Shown in pieces: positions 27,569-37,629 of a DNA stretch of 64,000 nucleotides. Position 1 is the first letter of the stretch; each line of letters begins with the position of its first letter. The notes under the pieces were generated by a model. That model did no database searches. It was given only the letters and a program-made list of their open reading frames with translations, and was not told the origin of the DNA. Origin of the DNA: Paracoccaceae bacterium (GTDB lineage Bacteria; Pseudomonadota; Alphaproteobacteria; Rhodobacterales; Rhodobacteraceae); assembly GCA_020629115.1 (NCBI GenBank), contig JAHDDY010000001.1, forward strand, positions 1 to 64,000, given 5' to 3'. The position numbers and the translations under genes are program-made.

Positions 27569-28041
27569 TCAAGGGTCGGTGCGGCGGGCGGGGGCCGCCT
27601 GTCCGCCCGGATCGGTGACGAGGCCGATGTTGCCGAAGCCGTTGGCGTTGAGCGTGCCCATCACCTCCATGACGCGGCCGTAGCCGACCTCGCCGTCGCC
27701 GCGCAGGAAGACCCGCTCGTCGGCACCGCGCTCGGCGGCGATGGCGGTGAGGCGCGCGGGCAACTCGCCCATGGCCACCTCGTCGCCGAGGAGGTAGATG
27801 CGGCCCTCCATGTCGACGTTGATCGAGACCGGCTCGCGCTGTTCGGTCGGCAGGGGGTTCGCCGCCGTCTTGGGCAGCTTGACCGGCACGCCCACCGTCA
27901 GCAGCGGCGCGGCGACCATGAAGACGATGAGCAGCACGAGCATCACGTCGACGAAGGGCGTCACGTTGATCTCGGACATGCGGGCGTTGCGGCGGGAGCC
28001 GCGCCGTCCGCCGCCGCCCCGGGGCCTGACCGACGCCCCCA

Positions 28042-28042
<1 letters not shown>
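27569..28042 (-). CDS. tolR: Tol-Pal system protein TolR
   Basis: ExbD/TolR family subunit of the proton channel. The 157-residue product has an arginine- and glycine-rich cytoplasmic head, one transmembrane helix (about 28-48) containing D32 in TPFVDVMLVLL, which corresponds to the proton-conducting aspartate, and a periplasmic domain. Its ATG shares one base with the tolQ stop (TGATG). Confidence 0.97.
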
Positions 28043-28749
<707 letters not shown>

Positions 28750-28860
28750 TTCAGTCTATCCTCTCATCCAGCCGCGAGGCGGGCGGTGCCTGCGTCCGAA
28801 AGCCGCGCGAAAGCAGTCGGGGTGAAGTGTGACAAAAGTTGGACCCGGCGGGCCGCTCGT

Positions 28861-29331
28861 TCATTCGGGCGGGGCCGTGTTGCCCGCCTGCGCCACCGGG
28901 AAACGATCGCGCAGGAGCGCGGGCAATCGCAGGGGCCGGTCGTCGTCGTCGATCGCCGCACACAGGACTTCGGCCTCCACCATCGTCTCGGCCCCGCGCC
29001 GGACCCGCTGATGCAGGGTCAGGCTCGCGGCTCTCAATCTCGTACACTGTGTGCAAATCATAAGTGAATCATCGAATAACGCGGGACGACGAAATTGAAC
29101 CGAAAGGGATTTGACGACGAACCGTGTCCCGGATGCACGCAAGGCCCACTGATTCAGGCCGAGCGCGCGCAGGTATTCGGTGCGCCCCCGCTCCATCCAG
29201 CGGACGTAACTGGCATGATAGACGATGCCGCCCGCATCCGTGTCCTCCCAGTAGACGCGCAGGGGAAGGCGGTGGGTGGTGCCGTCGAGCGCGCCCGTGG
29301 GCACGGGCGGATCGCCCTCCTCCGGGCGCAC
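28861..29331 (-). CDS. ybgC: Tol-Pal-associated acyl-CoA thioesterase YbgC
   Basis: Hot-dog-fold thioesterase encoded at the head of most tol-pal operons. The 156-residue product has the active-site segment YWEDTDAGGIVYHASY, with D32 and H39 in the catalytic positions. It probably hydrolyses acyl-CoA or acyl-ACP linked to phospholipid synthesis at the membrane. It begins only 9 bp after the popZ stop, so it may be co-transcribed with popZ. Confidence 0.93.
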   Translation of the reverse strand: MRPEEGDPPVPTGALDGTTHRLPLRVYWEDTDAGGIVYHASYVRWMERGRTEYLRALGLNQWALRASGTRFVVKSLSVQFRRPALFDDSLMICTQCTRLRAASLTLHQRVRRGAETMVEAEVLCAAIDDDDRPLRLPALLRDRFPVAQAGNTAPPE

Positions 29332-29340
29332 CGGCGCGGC

Positions 29341-31080
29341 TCAGTCCTCGTCCGAGGCGCGGGAGTAGCGACGCGATTTCGCGCTGATGCGCTCGACCTC
29401 GCCGCGCACGGCCGATTCGACCATGGAGGGCAGGTTGTCGTCCAGCCACTCGCGGAGCATGGGCCGCAGCATCCCGCGCACCATGCCCTCGATGCTTTCG
29501 GAGCCGTCCTTCTCGCTGACCTGCATCGACGCGTACATGCGCCGGCTCGCCTCGCCCTCGACATCGGCGAGGGAGGCCAGCGCGCGGGCGGAGATCTCCT
29601 CGCTGGTCATGGAGACGAGGGCGGCGGGGTCGGCGTAGTCGACCGGGTCGCGCTCCATCGCGTCGCGGACCATGCCGCCCACAGTCTCCATGTCGTCGTG
29701 ATTCCCCGGTTCGTCCGACGCGGCGCGGGCGGCGACGGGTTCCTCCGGCGCGTCGAAGCTGCGGCTGTAGTCGTCGTCCAGTTCCGGCGGATCGTCGTGA
29801 TAGACGTCCGACGCGCCGAACGTGTCCGTGAATCCTAGCGGCTCCTCCTCGGCATCGAGCGAGAAGGCGTCGAGGGGCGCGTCGGCCTCCTCGGCATGGT
29901 CCGGTCCGTACGTGGCGGCGGGCTCCTCGGGTTCGGGTTCGTCGTCCAGCCGGGCGAAGTCGGCACCGTAGGGGGCATCATAGACCTGCGCCGTTCCGGC
30001 TTCCGGGTCGGCATCCGTTTCGCTCTCGGCATCCACTTCGGCTTCGGTCGCGGTTTCGGCGGGAACGCTCTCTTCCTGCACGACCTCCTCGACCGGCGCG
30101 TCCACGGGCATCGTCCGGCTTCGCTCGGCATCCTCGGCGGGTTCGTCGTGCGGTGCGTCCTCTTCGGGTGGCAAGCTGTCGAAGCGGGAGTAGGTGTTCG
30201 CCGACGGCATGAAGGCGGCGTCATAGTCCGCTTCGTCCGCTTCGTCCGCTTCGTCGGAGAGCGGCGGGACGATGGACTCGGCGCCCGCGGCATCGCCGCG
30301 CTCTTCGGGACCGGCGAGGGATTCCTCGTGATCGACCTCCGGCGTCTCCTCCTCCTCCGGTTTCGGCATCGCCGAGACGTGGAAGCTGTCGCCGCTCTCG
30401 ACATGGCCCGCCTCGACGCCGTCCGCCTCCTCGCCGATGGGCGTGGTCAGGTCGAGGATATCGTCGTCCCCAGCGGGGTGTTCGGGCATCTCGGGCAATT
30501 GCGGCGCGGCGGGGGCGGTGGAGGACAGGGTCTCGCGCGCGTCGCTCAGATCGACGGTGTCGGTCAGGTCGAGGACGCGGCTCTCCTCGACCTCGGTCGA
30601 ATCGAAGTCGGTCGGCGTGTCGGCCATGCCCAGGCGTTCGTCGCTGCGATGCTCGGCATCACGGGCGCGTGCGGCGAGACTCTGCATCCGTTCCCGGGCG
30701 CTGGGGCGGTTGGTGGCGTCGAGCTTGTTGCGGGCGCGGGTGAAGATATCGGTCGGGCCGGATGCCCGGTCGGCATCCCCCGCGGCCTCGGGCTCGTCGT
30801 TCCCTTCGTCCCGTCCGGTGGCGCGCGACCAGAAGGGGCTTTCGCGCTCGGGGAAGATCGCGTCGCCCTCCCCCTCGCCAGCGGTCTCCTCCTCGGAAGC
30901 GTCGCGGTCGGGGGACGCGGCGGTCATCACGGGCAGCGCGCCGTCGGCCACCTCCGGCTCGACCGCATCCTCGGCGGCGGGGCGGGCATCGCGCGAATCC
31001 TCCTCGTCGATGATTCGCCGGATGGAGGCCAGGATGTCTTCCATGCTCGGTTCGCGGGCGGTTGCGGTGCTATCGCTCAT
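29341..31080 (-). CDS. popZ: PopZ/DUF2497 polar organising protein, unusually long
   Basis: Recognised at both ends. The N-terminal helix SMEDILASIRRIIDEED (about 13-29) binds client proteins in PopZ, and the C-terminal segment GMVRGMLRPMLREWLDDNLPSMVE (about 520-550) drives oligomerisation. Between them lies about 480 residues of acidic, disordered-looking sequence rich in Asp, Glu, Ala and Pro, including a DEA triplet repeat (from a 9-bp DNA repeat at about 30229-30258). Caulobacter PopZ is 177 residues, so this is roughly three times longer. PopZ forms polar condensates that anchor the ParB-parS origin. It sits between tolC and ybgC. Confidence 0.85.
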   Translation of the reverse strand: MSDSTATAREPSMEDILASIRRIIDEEDSRDARPAAEDAVEPEVADGALPVMTAASPDRDASEEETAGEGEGDAIFPERESPFWSRATGRDEGNDEPEAAGDADRASGPTDIFTRARNKLDATNRPSARERMQSLAARARDAEHRSDERLGMADTPTDFDSTEVEESRVLDLTDTVDLSDARETLSSTAPAAPQLPEMPEHPAGDDDILDLTTPIGEEADGVEAGHVESGDSFHVSAMPKPEEEETPEVDHEESLAGPEERGDAAGAESIVPPLSDEADEADEADYDAAFMPSANTYSRFDSLPPEEDAPHDEPAEDAERSRTMPVDAPVEEVVQEESVPAETATEAEVDAESETDADPEAGTAQVYDAPYGADFARLDDEPEPEEPAATYGPDHAEEADAPLDAFSLDAEEEPLGFTDTFGASDVYHDDPPELDDDYSRSFDAPEEPVAARAASDEPGNHDDMETVGGMVRDAMERDPVDYADPAALVSMTSEEISARALASLADVEGEASRRMYASMQVSEKDGSESIEGMVRGMLRPMLREWLDDNLPSMVESAVRGEVERISAKSRRYSRASDED

Positions 31081-31229
31081 GGTGTCACTCCAATCGACCG
31101 TATGGTGGCGGTCAGGGTTCCTCGCTCCCGTCGCGGGGAATCAGCGTATCCGGTATGTAGGGTCGTTCGACTTTCATCCCGCACTCAATACGGAAATTAA
31201 TCATTTTCGGTTAACAGGCAATCGGTTGC

Positions 31230-32654
31230 TCACGGTCGCCAGGGAAAACGCCATGCCGCCTCGGGGTTGGCGACGACGCCATAGGGGGAAAGCGGCTCCA
31301 CCCCCGCCGTGCCGCCCTCCCGTCCGATCACCGGCACGATGCCGAAATAGTCGGGGCCGAGGCGGCCCATCGCCGACAGGAGGGTGTAGGCGGCCACGTT
31401 GAGCTGGCGCACGGAATTGACGAGGGAGGTCCGCGCATCAAGGAGCGCCTGTTCCGCGTCGAGCACGTCGATGGTCGAGCGCGCGCCGACCTGAAGCTCC
31501 TCGCGGATGCCGTCGAACGCGATGCGGGCGGCGCGCACCTGCTCCTCCCCCGCCGCGATGGCCCCGCGCGCGGTGACAAAACTCTGCCACGCGATGTTGA
31601 CCGAACGCTGCACCTCGCGCACGGCGGCGTGGTAGTCGGCGCGGCGCTGGGCGGCGATGTGCTGGGCCTGCCGGATGCGGCTGTCCACCTGCCCGCCCTG
31701 GTAGAGGGGTGCGCGCAGGGTGAGGTTGACCCCGGCGGAGAGGCGGTTGTCGAAGCGCGAGGAGAAGCCGCCCTCCGTCGTGTCGTTGAACCGGCCGTCC
31801 AGCGAACTGCCGAAGGAGACGGTGGGCAGCTTATCGGCATTGATGACGCGGATGTTGTAGACCGCCGCCCGCTCCGCCGACCGGGCCGCGCGGATGGAGG
31901 GGTGGAAGGAGACGCCGGCATCCTCCGCCGCGCGGGCGGTGGGGGGCAGCTCGGGCAGGAACTCGGGCGGCTCCAGCGCGCCGGGGAGACGGCCCACCAC
32001 GGCGCGGAAGCCTTCGGCGCTGGCGCGCAGGTTGCCGTCGGCCTGGATGACGTTGGCGTTCGCGGCGGCGACGCGGGCCTTGGTCTGGGCAACGTCGGTG
32101 ATGGTCACCTCGCCCGCCTCGAACCGCGCCTCGCTCGCCTCCAGCTGCTGCACGAGGATGCGCAGGCTGTTGACAGCCAGATCCCGAACCTCCGCATCGC
32201 GCAGCACGTCGAAATAGGCGCTGACGGCGCTCAGGATCGTCGACTGCTCCTGCGAAGCGAGCTGGGCGTAGGCCGAATCAACACTGGCGCGGGCCTGGGA
32301 TATGGTGTTCGCGGTGCGCCCGCCGTCGTAGAGCGGCAGGTTGCCGTCGACGCCGAGCGTGAGGGGGGCGGTGGTATCGTCGGGAAGCGGGTCGGGAACC
32401 CAGGTCCGGCTGACCCCGTAGGTGGAGGAGAGGTTGACCGTGGGCAGGCGTCCGGCATTGGCGATGGCCACGCTCTCGCCCTGGGCCAGCAGCGCGGCGC
32501 GGGCGGCGTCGATCGAGGGATTGTAGAGGTAGGCATCCTCGACGATGCGCGGCAGACCCTCCGCTCCGGCGCGGCCGACGAGGAGCACACCGATGGCGAT
32601 GCCCGCGAGGGCCCCGCGCATCCCCCCGCGTCGCCGGTGCCTGACATGCTTCAT
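31230..32654 (-). CDS. tolC: TolC family outer-membrane channel
   Basis: Outer-membrane exit duct for type I secretion or RND efflux. The 474-residue product has a signal sequence (basic start, hydrophobic stretch ending AGA at about 31) and two OEP repeats (about 40-225 and 250-440) with the A-Y-x-x-N-P-S-I pattern at the start and the RSTIDVLDAEQALLDARTSLV motif near the end. The pcm-like/tolC/popZ order is common in alphaproteobacteria. Confidence 0.93.
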   Translation of the reverse strand: MKHVRHRRRGGMRGALAGIAIGVLLVGRAGAEGLPRIVEDAYLYNPSIDAARAALLAQGESVAIANAGRLPTVNLSSTYGVSRTWVPDPLPDDTTAPLTLGVDGNLPLYDGGRTANTISQARASVDSAYAQLASQEQSTILSAVSAYFDVLRDAEVRDLAVNSLRILVQQLEASEARFEAGEVTITDVAQTKARVAAANANVIQADGNLRASAEGFRAVVGRLPGALEPPEFLPELPPTARAAEDAGVSFHPSIRAARSAERAAVYNIRVINADKLPTVSFGSSLDGRFNDTTEGGFSSRFDNRLSAGVNLTLRAPLYQGGQVDSRIRQAQHIAAQRRADYHAAVREVQRSVNIAWQSFVTARGAIAAGEEQVRAARIAFDGIREELQVGARSTIDVLDAEQALLDARTSLVNSVRQLNVAAYTLLSAMGRLGPDYFGIVPVIGREGGTAGVEPLSPYGVVANPEAAWRFPWRP

Positions 32655-32673
32655 CGCGCCTCGGGCCTCTCGA

Positions 32674-33330
32674 TCAAAATGCGAATGCGGGGGTGGCCTC
32701 GAAACCGGGGAGGACGGGCGCGCTGGCGTCGAAGACCCAGCGGGTGGCGATGTCGTCGCCGGATCGCACGGACATACGCGCCTGCCCGGTGCCGTTCTGC
32801 ATCCAGATCGCGATCAGGCGTCCGTCCTCGGCGAGCTGGTCGTAGAGCGCGGCGGGGGCGGTCGCGACGGCACCGCCGGAGACGACGATCACGTCGTAGG
32901 GGCCTTCGCCCGGCACACCCTCGGACAGCGGCCTGTCGAGCACCACGGCGTTGTCGATGGCCATGCCGCGTAGGTTCGCCTCCGCCGCACTCGCCATGGA
33001 CTCGTTGGATTCCACGGCGATGACGCCGCGGCAGAGCCGAGCGACGACAGCGCTCGAATAGCCCAGCCCGCATCCGATATCGAGGACGGTCTCGCCCAGC
33101 CCGATCTCGGCGGTGTCGAGCATCTTCGCGAAGGTGCGGGGCGCGAGGAGGACTCGCCCGTGGCCCATCGGCACGTCCCGATCCACATAGGCGACGGCGC
33201 GCTGGGAGGCGGGCACGAAGGTCTCCCGGGGGGTGGCCAGCATCGCGTCGATGATATTGTGGCGCGTCACGTCGGCCGGGCGCACCTGCCCGTCCACCAT
33301 CATCTCGCGCGCCTGAGTGTAATCCAGCAT
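32674..33330 (-). CDS. Protein-L-isoaspartate methyltransferase-like protein
   Basis: PCMT-family SAM methyltransferase of 218 residues. The start at MLDYTQAREMMVDGQVRP matches the alphaproteobacterial subfamily found upstream of tolC. SAM motif I is VLDIGCGLGYSS (82-93). The active-site region of true PCMT is only partly kept, so repair of isoaspartate is uncertain. It lies 19 bp upstream of tolC. Confidence 0.85.
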   Translation of the reverse strand: MLDYTQAREMMVDGQVRPADVTRHNIIDAMLATPRETFVPASQRAVAYVDRDVPMGHGRVLLAPRTFAKMLDTAEIGLGETVLDIGCGLGYSSAVVARLCRGVIAVESNESMASAAEANLRGMAIDNAVVLDRPLSEGVPGEGPYDVIVVSGGAVATAPAALYDQLAEDGRLIAIWMQNGTGQARMSVRSGDDIATRWVFDASAPVLPGFEATPAFAF

Positions 33331-33500
33331 CGTCAATCCCGTGCATCGCCGTTTCGCGCCCGACCATAACGGTTGCACGCGCACCATTCCAGCGGCGAAA
33401 TGCCGTGGGTGCGAAAACGCTTGTGTTGGCACGGCGGGGGTGCGGTGGTGGTGGTGAGCGACGCTCCGCGCGGCGCGGCAATCGAGAGGGGAACACCGGC

Positions 33501-34604
33501 ATGAAGATCACACGCATCGGCATCCATCGGGTCGATCTGCCGATGAAGGAGGGGGCCTACAGTTGGGGCGGGCAGTCCTTTCCCGCCTTCGACAGCACCG
33601 TCGTTCTCGTGGAGACCGACGCGGGCATCGTCGGGGCGGGCGAGAGCTGTCCCCTCGGCCCGGCCTACCTGCCCGCCTACGCGCAGGGGGTGCGCTCGGG
33701 CATCGAGGCGATGGCCCCGGCGCTCCTCGGCGCGGACCCGAGGCAGGTGGAGGCGGTCTACGACCGGATGGACCTGGCCCTGCGCGGGCATCCTTATGTG
33801 AAATCGGCGGTGGACATGGCCTGCTGGGACATTCTCGGCAAGGCCGTCGGCCTGCCCTGCTACATGCTGCTCGGGGGGCTGCGGAACGAGAGGGTCACGC
33901 TCTTCAAGGTGCTCTCGCGGCAGGACCCCGACCGGATGGTCGAGATGCTGGGACGGTATCAGGCGCAGGGCTTCAGGAAGTACCAGATCAAGGTCGGCGG
34001 GGATGCGGACAGCGATATCGAGCGCATCACCGCGATCCTTGCCGCGCGAGGGCCGGGAGAGATCTTCTGCGCCGATGCGAACACGACCTGGAAGATGCAC
34101 GACGCCATGCGGGTCGTCGGCGCGACGAGGGGCCTCGACTACTCCATGGAACAACCCTGCATCTCGTACGAGGAATGCCTGTCGGTGCGCCGCCACTGCG
34201 ACCAGCCGATGATCCTCGACGAATGCATGGACAGCGTGCGCATGCTGATGCGCGGCCATGCGGACAGCGCGATGGACCAAGTGAACCTCAAGATCAACCG
34301 CATCGGCGGGCTGACCAAGGCGCGGGCCTTCCGGGACCTGTGCGTCGAGCTGGGCATCACCATGACCATCGAGGATAGCTGGGGCGGCGAGATCGCCACC
34401 GCCGCCATCGCGCATCTGGCGCATTCGACGCCCGCGGTCTTTCACTCGCAGTCGTCGGCCTTCCACGAATACACCGATACGGTCATCGCCGATGGCGGGC
34501 CGGAGATCGCGGACGGCACCATGACCGCCGCGGATGCGCCGGGCCTCGGGGTCGTGCCGCGCATGGACGTGCTGGGCGAGCCGGTCTTCGAGGTCTCGGC
34601 ATGA
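33501..34604 (+). CDS. Enolase-superfamily enzyme (mandelate racemase/MLE type)
   Basis: A 367-residue enzyme with the capping domain (1-120) and TIM barrel of the mandelate racemase/muconate lactonising group. Metal ligands are visible as D192 (CADAN), E217 (MEQP) and D240/E241 (LDECM). Acid-base lysines are K164 (QIKVGG) and K264 (NLKINRIGG), a two-lysine active site. This layout resembles cis-3-hydroxy-L-proline dehydratase and hydroxyproline-betaine epimerase, so an imino-acid or betaine substrate is a reasonable guess; no transporter or partner enzyme is adjacent. Confidence 0.85.
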   Translation: MKITRIGIHRVDLPMKEGAYSWGGQSFPAFDSTVVLVETDAGIVGAGESCPLGPAYLPAYAQGVRSGIEAMAPALLGADPRQVEAVYDRMDLALRGHPYVKSAVDMACWDILGKAVGLPCYMLLGGLRNERVTLFKVLSRQDPDRMVEMLGRYQAQGFRKYQIKVGGDADSDIERITAILAARGPGEIFCADANTTWKMHDAMRVVGATRGLDYSMEQPCISYEECLSVRRHCDQPMILDECMDSVRMLMRGHADSAMDQVNLKINRIGGLTKARAFRDLCVELGITMTIEDSWGGEIATAAIAHLAHSTPAVFHSQSSAFHEYTDTVIADGGPEIADGTMTAADAPGLGVVPRMDVLGEPVFEVSA

Positions 34605-34697
34605 GGATGGCATCCCGCAGGGAACATACCGGCCCGACGGAACTTGTCGTGGAGAGGCGACGGCCTCGTATCTTTTGAGCTACCCAAGGAGAGACCC

Positions 34698-35198
34698 ATG
34701 GCCATTCAGAACCTCAAGGAAGTCTATCAGCACATGCTGCAGGATCTCTACAGCGCCAACAAGCAGTCGCTCGACATGACCACCAAGCTGGGCCGCGCCG
34801 CCGAGGACAAGGATGTCAGCCAGGCGCTGATCGACGGGGCCAACGGCATCACGAAGGGCATGGACGAGGTCGCATCCCTCTGCGCCGAGCATGGCATCGA
34901 CCCGACGGGCGAGCACTGCAAGGGTATGGAAGGGCTGGTCGCGGAGGCCAAGGCCCACGGCATCGACGAGGAATACGGCGACAGCGATTCGCGCGACGCG
35001 ATGATCATCGCGCAGTACCAGCGGATGGTGCATTACGCGATCGCCGGGTACGGCACGCTCGCGGCCTATGCGAACCGCCTCGGCCTCGACGGCGATGCGG
35101 CAGTCCTGAAACGCTGCCTCGACGAGACCTATGACGGCGACCGCCGCATGACCGAGATCGCGACCAAGGGCGGCGTCAACAAGGCCGCTGCCGCCTGA
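34698..35198 (+). CDS. Ferritin-like DUF892 protein (YciE/YciF type)
   Basis: A 166-residue all-helical ferritin-like protein of the DUF892 family (YciE/YciF), linked in enterobacteria to stress. It starts MAIQNLKEVYQHMLQDLYSAN after an AAGGAGAG ribosome-binding site. The E-x-C-x-G-M-E-G segment and the AQYQRMVHYAIAGYG helix carry possible diiron ligands. It is followed by two strong hairpins. Confidence 0.85.
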   Translation: MAIQNLKEVYQHMLQDLYSANKQSLDMTTKLGRAAEDKDVSQALIDGANGITKGMDEVASLCAEHGIDPTGEHCKGMEGLVAEAKAHGIDEEYGDSDSRDAMIIAQYQRMVHYAIAGYGTLAAYANRLGLDGDAAVLKRCLDETYDGDRRMTEIATKGGVNKAAAA

Positions 35199-35232
35199 CG
35201 ATCACGCGGGTTCGGTGACGGAGAAGCGAACC

Positions 35233-35260
35233 GGGGGGCCGTGCGGGAGCACGGTCCTCC
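35233..35260 (+). terminator. GNRA-capped hairpin after the DUF892 gene
   Basis: CCGTGC and GCACGG form a stem closed by a GGGA tetraloop, extended by a G-run pairing with TCCTCCCC. No T-run follows, so it may pause or stabilise rather than terminate. Confidence 0.45.
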
Positions 35261-35308
35261 CCGACGCTTCCCGCCCGAGCCGACTTCGGCCATTACCCGA
35301 GATGCCAA

Positions 35309-35348
35309 AATGCCGCCGCAAGCTCCGTCAGAGCCTCGCGGCGGCATT
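35309..35348. terminator. Bidirectional terminator between convergent genes
   Basis: AATGCCGCCGC and GCGGCGGCATT are perfect 11-bp arms, with an inner GCTC/GAGC stem in the loop. Read on the minus strand the stem runs into ATTTTGG; on the plus strand into ATTCTTG. It lies between the DUF892 gene and the radical SAM gene, which point at each other. Confidence 0.65.
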
Positions 35349-35398
35349 CTTGTGTCCGGCGACACGCCGTGTCGGCGAAGAACGGGCGCAGCTGTGCC

Positions 35399-36397
35399 CT
35401 ATGCGGAGCAGCTTCCGCCGCCGAGGACGCAGAACTTGGCGCAGTGGGGGTGGTTGAGCTTGATGGGCGCTTCCGCCGCCTCCAGCGTCCCGCCCAGCTC
35501 GAACTGGTCGTCATAGGGCAGGAGCGTGCAGGCCAGTACCGCCGGAGCGTCCGCCCCCTTGCGCTTCACCACCATGCGGGAGGTGGCGCACATGATATCG
35601 GCGGGGGACTTGTCCAGGATGCCCCAGCAGGCCCCCGTGATCTCCGGCACGTCGACGGTATCGTCCATCTCGGGAAAGAGGATGCAGCGCGACGGGTCGG
35701 CGGCGTCGATGTCGACGCCGGTCTCGGCGAAGAGCGCGGCGTAGCCCGTGCGCGCGTCGGCCTCGTCCTCGCCCCAGCAGGTGCGCCCCGCGGCGTCGAG
35801 CCGGAAGCCCTCCCCCGCCAGCCAGCGCATCCCGCGCATCATGCGGTCGAAGCTGCCCTGCCCGCGCTCGCGGTCGTGGAGGTCCGCCGTATGGTGGTCG
35901 ATGGAGATGCGCAGGGTGAGCGCGTCGCCGAAACGCTCGCGCAGGGCCTTGAGGCCCTTCTTCACGCGCGGGCGCATCATCGGGGCCATGGCGTTGGTGA
36001 GGACGAGAACCTTGTATCCCCGCTCCAGCGCAGCCTCGGCCATTTCGTTCATCTCGGGGTTCATGAACGGCTCGCCGCCGGTGAAGCCGATCTCGGAGAC
36101 GGGCCAGCGGGACGATCCCGCCGCGCGGCGGGCCTCGATCTGGTCGAGATACCCGCGCACCTCGTCGGCGGTGAGGTAGACGAGGGCGTCGTTGGTCGGG
36201 CTGGAGAGGATGTAGCAGTTCTCGCACTCGATGTTGCAGAGCGTGCCGGTGTTGAACCACAGCGTCTCGACGCCCCTAAGCGGCACCCGCGCGCGGGCTT
36301 CGCCCTTCGCCGTAACGTCGGGATCGACGAACTTGCCCAGGGAGGTCAGTGCCCCGTCCCGCGCCGCACCGCCGCCTATCGGGCCGCTGCCATCCAT
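35399..36397 (-). CDS. Radical SAM protein with C-terminal cysteine cluster
   Basis: A 332-residue radical SAM enzyme. C54, C58 and C61 (CNIECENC) hold the catalytic 4Fe-4S cluster, followed by the GGEPFMNPE motif that contacts SAM. Additional cysteines in the last third (in CILFPE, CWGIL, MCATS, ACTLL) and the tail C319, C323 and C330 suggest one or two auxiliary clusters, as in SPASM or twitch-type enzymes that modify peptides or complex substrates. No precursor peptide is seen next to it. The chosen ATG (MDGSGP) has AGGAGA upstream; the longer open frame has no such site. Divergent from the GspL-like operon. Confidence 0.82.
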   Translation of the reverse strand: MDGSGPIGGGAARDGALTSLGKFVDPDVTAKGEARARVPLRGVETLWFNTGTLCNIECENCYILSSPTNDALVYLTADEVRGYLDQIEARRAAGSSRWPVSEIGFTGGEPFMNPEMNEMAEAALERGYKVLVLTNAMAPMMRPRVKKGLKALRERFGDALTLRISIDHHTADLHDRERGQGSFDRMMRGMRWLAGEGFRLDAAGRTCWGEDEADARTGYAALFAETGVDIDAADPSRCILFPEMDDTVDVPEITGACWGILDKSPADIMCATSRMVVKRKGADAPAVLACTLLPYDDQFELGGTLEAAEAPIKLNHPHCAKFCVLGGGSCSA

Positions 36398-36594
36398 GTC
36401 TCGTTCTCCTCTCTCGCGATATCGGGCGCACCGTCGCGCCACAGCACCATGTATTGCAAGAGAAATCGCATGACGCACGCTTCGCGTTTTCGTCATCGGA
36501 CGCGGTCTCGGGGCGGGGCGGGACGTTTTGCACTTTGCATCCGACCGCCACCTGTGCGACTCCGTGCGGCAACGGAACCCACAGGGCACGGCGG

Positions 36595-37629
36595 ATGAAC
36601 AGGATCAGGGCCTTCTTCGCATGGTGGTTCGGAGAACTGCGCATGGTGTTCTCCGGACGGCGCCGGCTGCCGCTGGCGCTGATTTTCTCGCAGCACGAGA
36701 TCGCCCTGACGGAGCGCGGCACGGATGCGCCGCTGGGGGTCGTGACGCATGATGCCGTGGACAGGGCGGCGCGGATCGAGACCCTGCGGTCCATCGTCGA
36801 GAAGCGCACGGGGCCGGGGGCGCCGGTGGAGCTGCGCCTGCCGCGCGAGCAGGTCGTCTTCCGGGAGATCGAGACGCCTGTTTCCGAAAGCGGCACGCGC
36901 AATCTCGCCGTGCGGATCGCCGAGACCTGTGGGCGCAAGGCGCACGAGCTGACCGCCGTGACCGGCCCCGCCATCCGCCTGAGCGAAGGGGGCAGGCCGG
37001 GCATCCTCGCAGCGGCGGCCCTGACGGAAAGCATAGACGACGCGGTGCGGATGGCCCGCGAATGGGGGTTCGAGCCGCTGCGCGTGACGAGCGTCGACTG
37101 GCCCGCGCGCTTCACCGACGGCCCGGCGTTCCGCAGCCAGGAGGTGCGCCTGCGCTCGCCCCTGCGTGCGCGGGCCGTGCTGGCCCTCGGGGCGGTCGCG
37201 CTGCTGCTGACGGTCGCGGCGGGGACGCGGGTGGTGATGGCCCGGTCGGCGCTGGCGGAGGACGTGAGCATCGAGGCGACGCGCACGACCAAGCCGAATG
37301 TCGACATGATGCAGGTGGAGCTGGACCTGGCGGAATTCGCCCATGCCGCCTCCTCCGCCATCGAGGACCGCTCGGCCACGGTGCCGGCCTGGTACATCCT
37401 CTCGGAACTGGCCGCGCTGCTGCCCCCCGATATCGCGCTCGATTCCATCGACTACCGCTCCGGCGAGATCGCGCTGCGCGGCGAGGGGGCGTCGATCGAC
37501 ATCCTGAAGCGCAACCTGGAACGCTCCCTCCTGTTCAGCGGCGCGCGCATCCGCGAAACGACGGGGCGCGGGCGCGGGGTGGCGAGCTTCGACATCGTCG
37601 CCGACGTGAACGCGCGGGGGCCGACATGA
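36595..37629 (+). CDS. GspL/PilN-like inner-membrane protein
   Basis: A 344-residue bitopic protein. The N-terminal cytoplasmic part (1-190) contains the LPREQVVFREIETP stretch typical of the GspL/PilM actin-like fold. One transmembrane helix lies at about 194-213. The periplasmic C-terminal part (about 225-344) has the GspL/PilN ferredoxin-like pattern (AWYILSELAALLPPDIALDSIDY). In type II secretion systems GspL couples the ATPase GspE to the pseudopilus platform. No gspE, D, F or G-K gene is nearby. It overlaps the next gene by 4 bp. Confidence 0.72.
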   Translation: MNRIRAFFAWWFGELRMVFSGRRRLPLALIFSQHEIALTERGTDAPLGVVTHDAVDRAARIETLRSIVEKRTGPGAPVELRLPREQVVFREIETPVSESGTRNLAVRIAETCGRKAHELTAVTGPAIRLSEGGRPGILAAAALTESIDDAVRMAREWGFEPLRVTSVDWPARFTDGPAFRSQEVRLRSPLRARAVLALGAVALLLTVAAGTRVVMARSALAEDVSIEATRTTKPNVDMMQVELDLAEFAHAASSAIEDRSATVPAWYILSELAALLPPDIALDSIDYRSGEIALRGEGASIDILKRNLERSLLFSGARIRETTGRGRGVASFDIVADVNARGPT

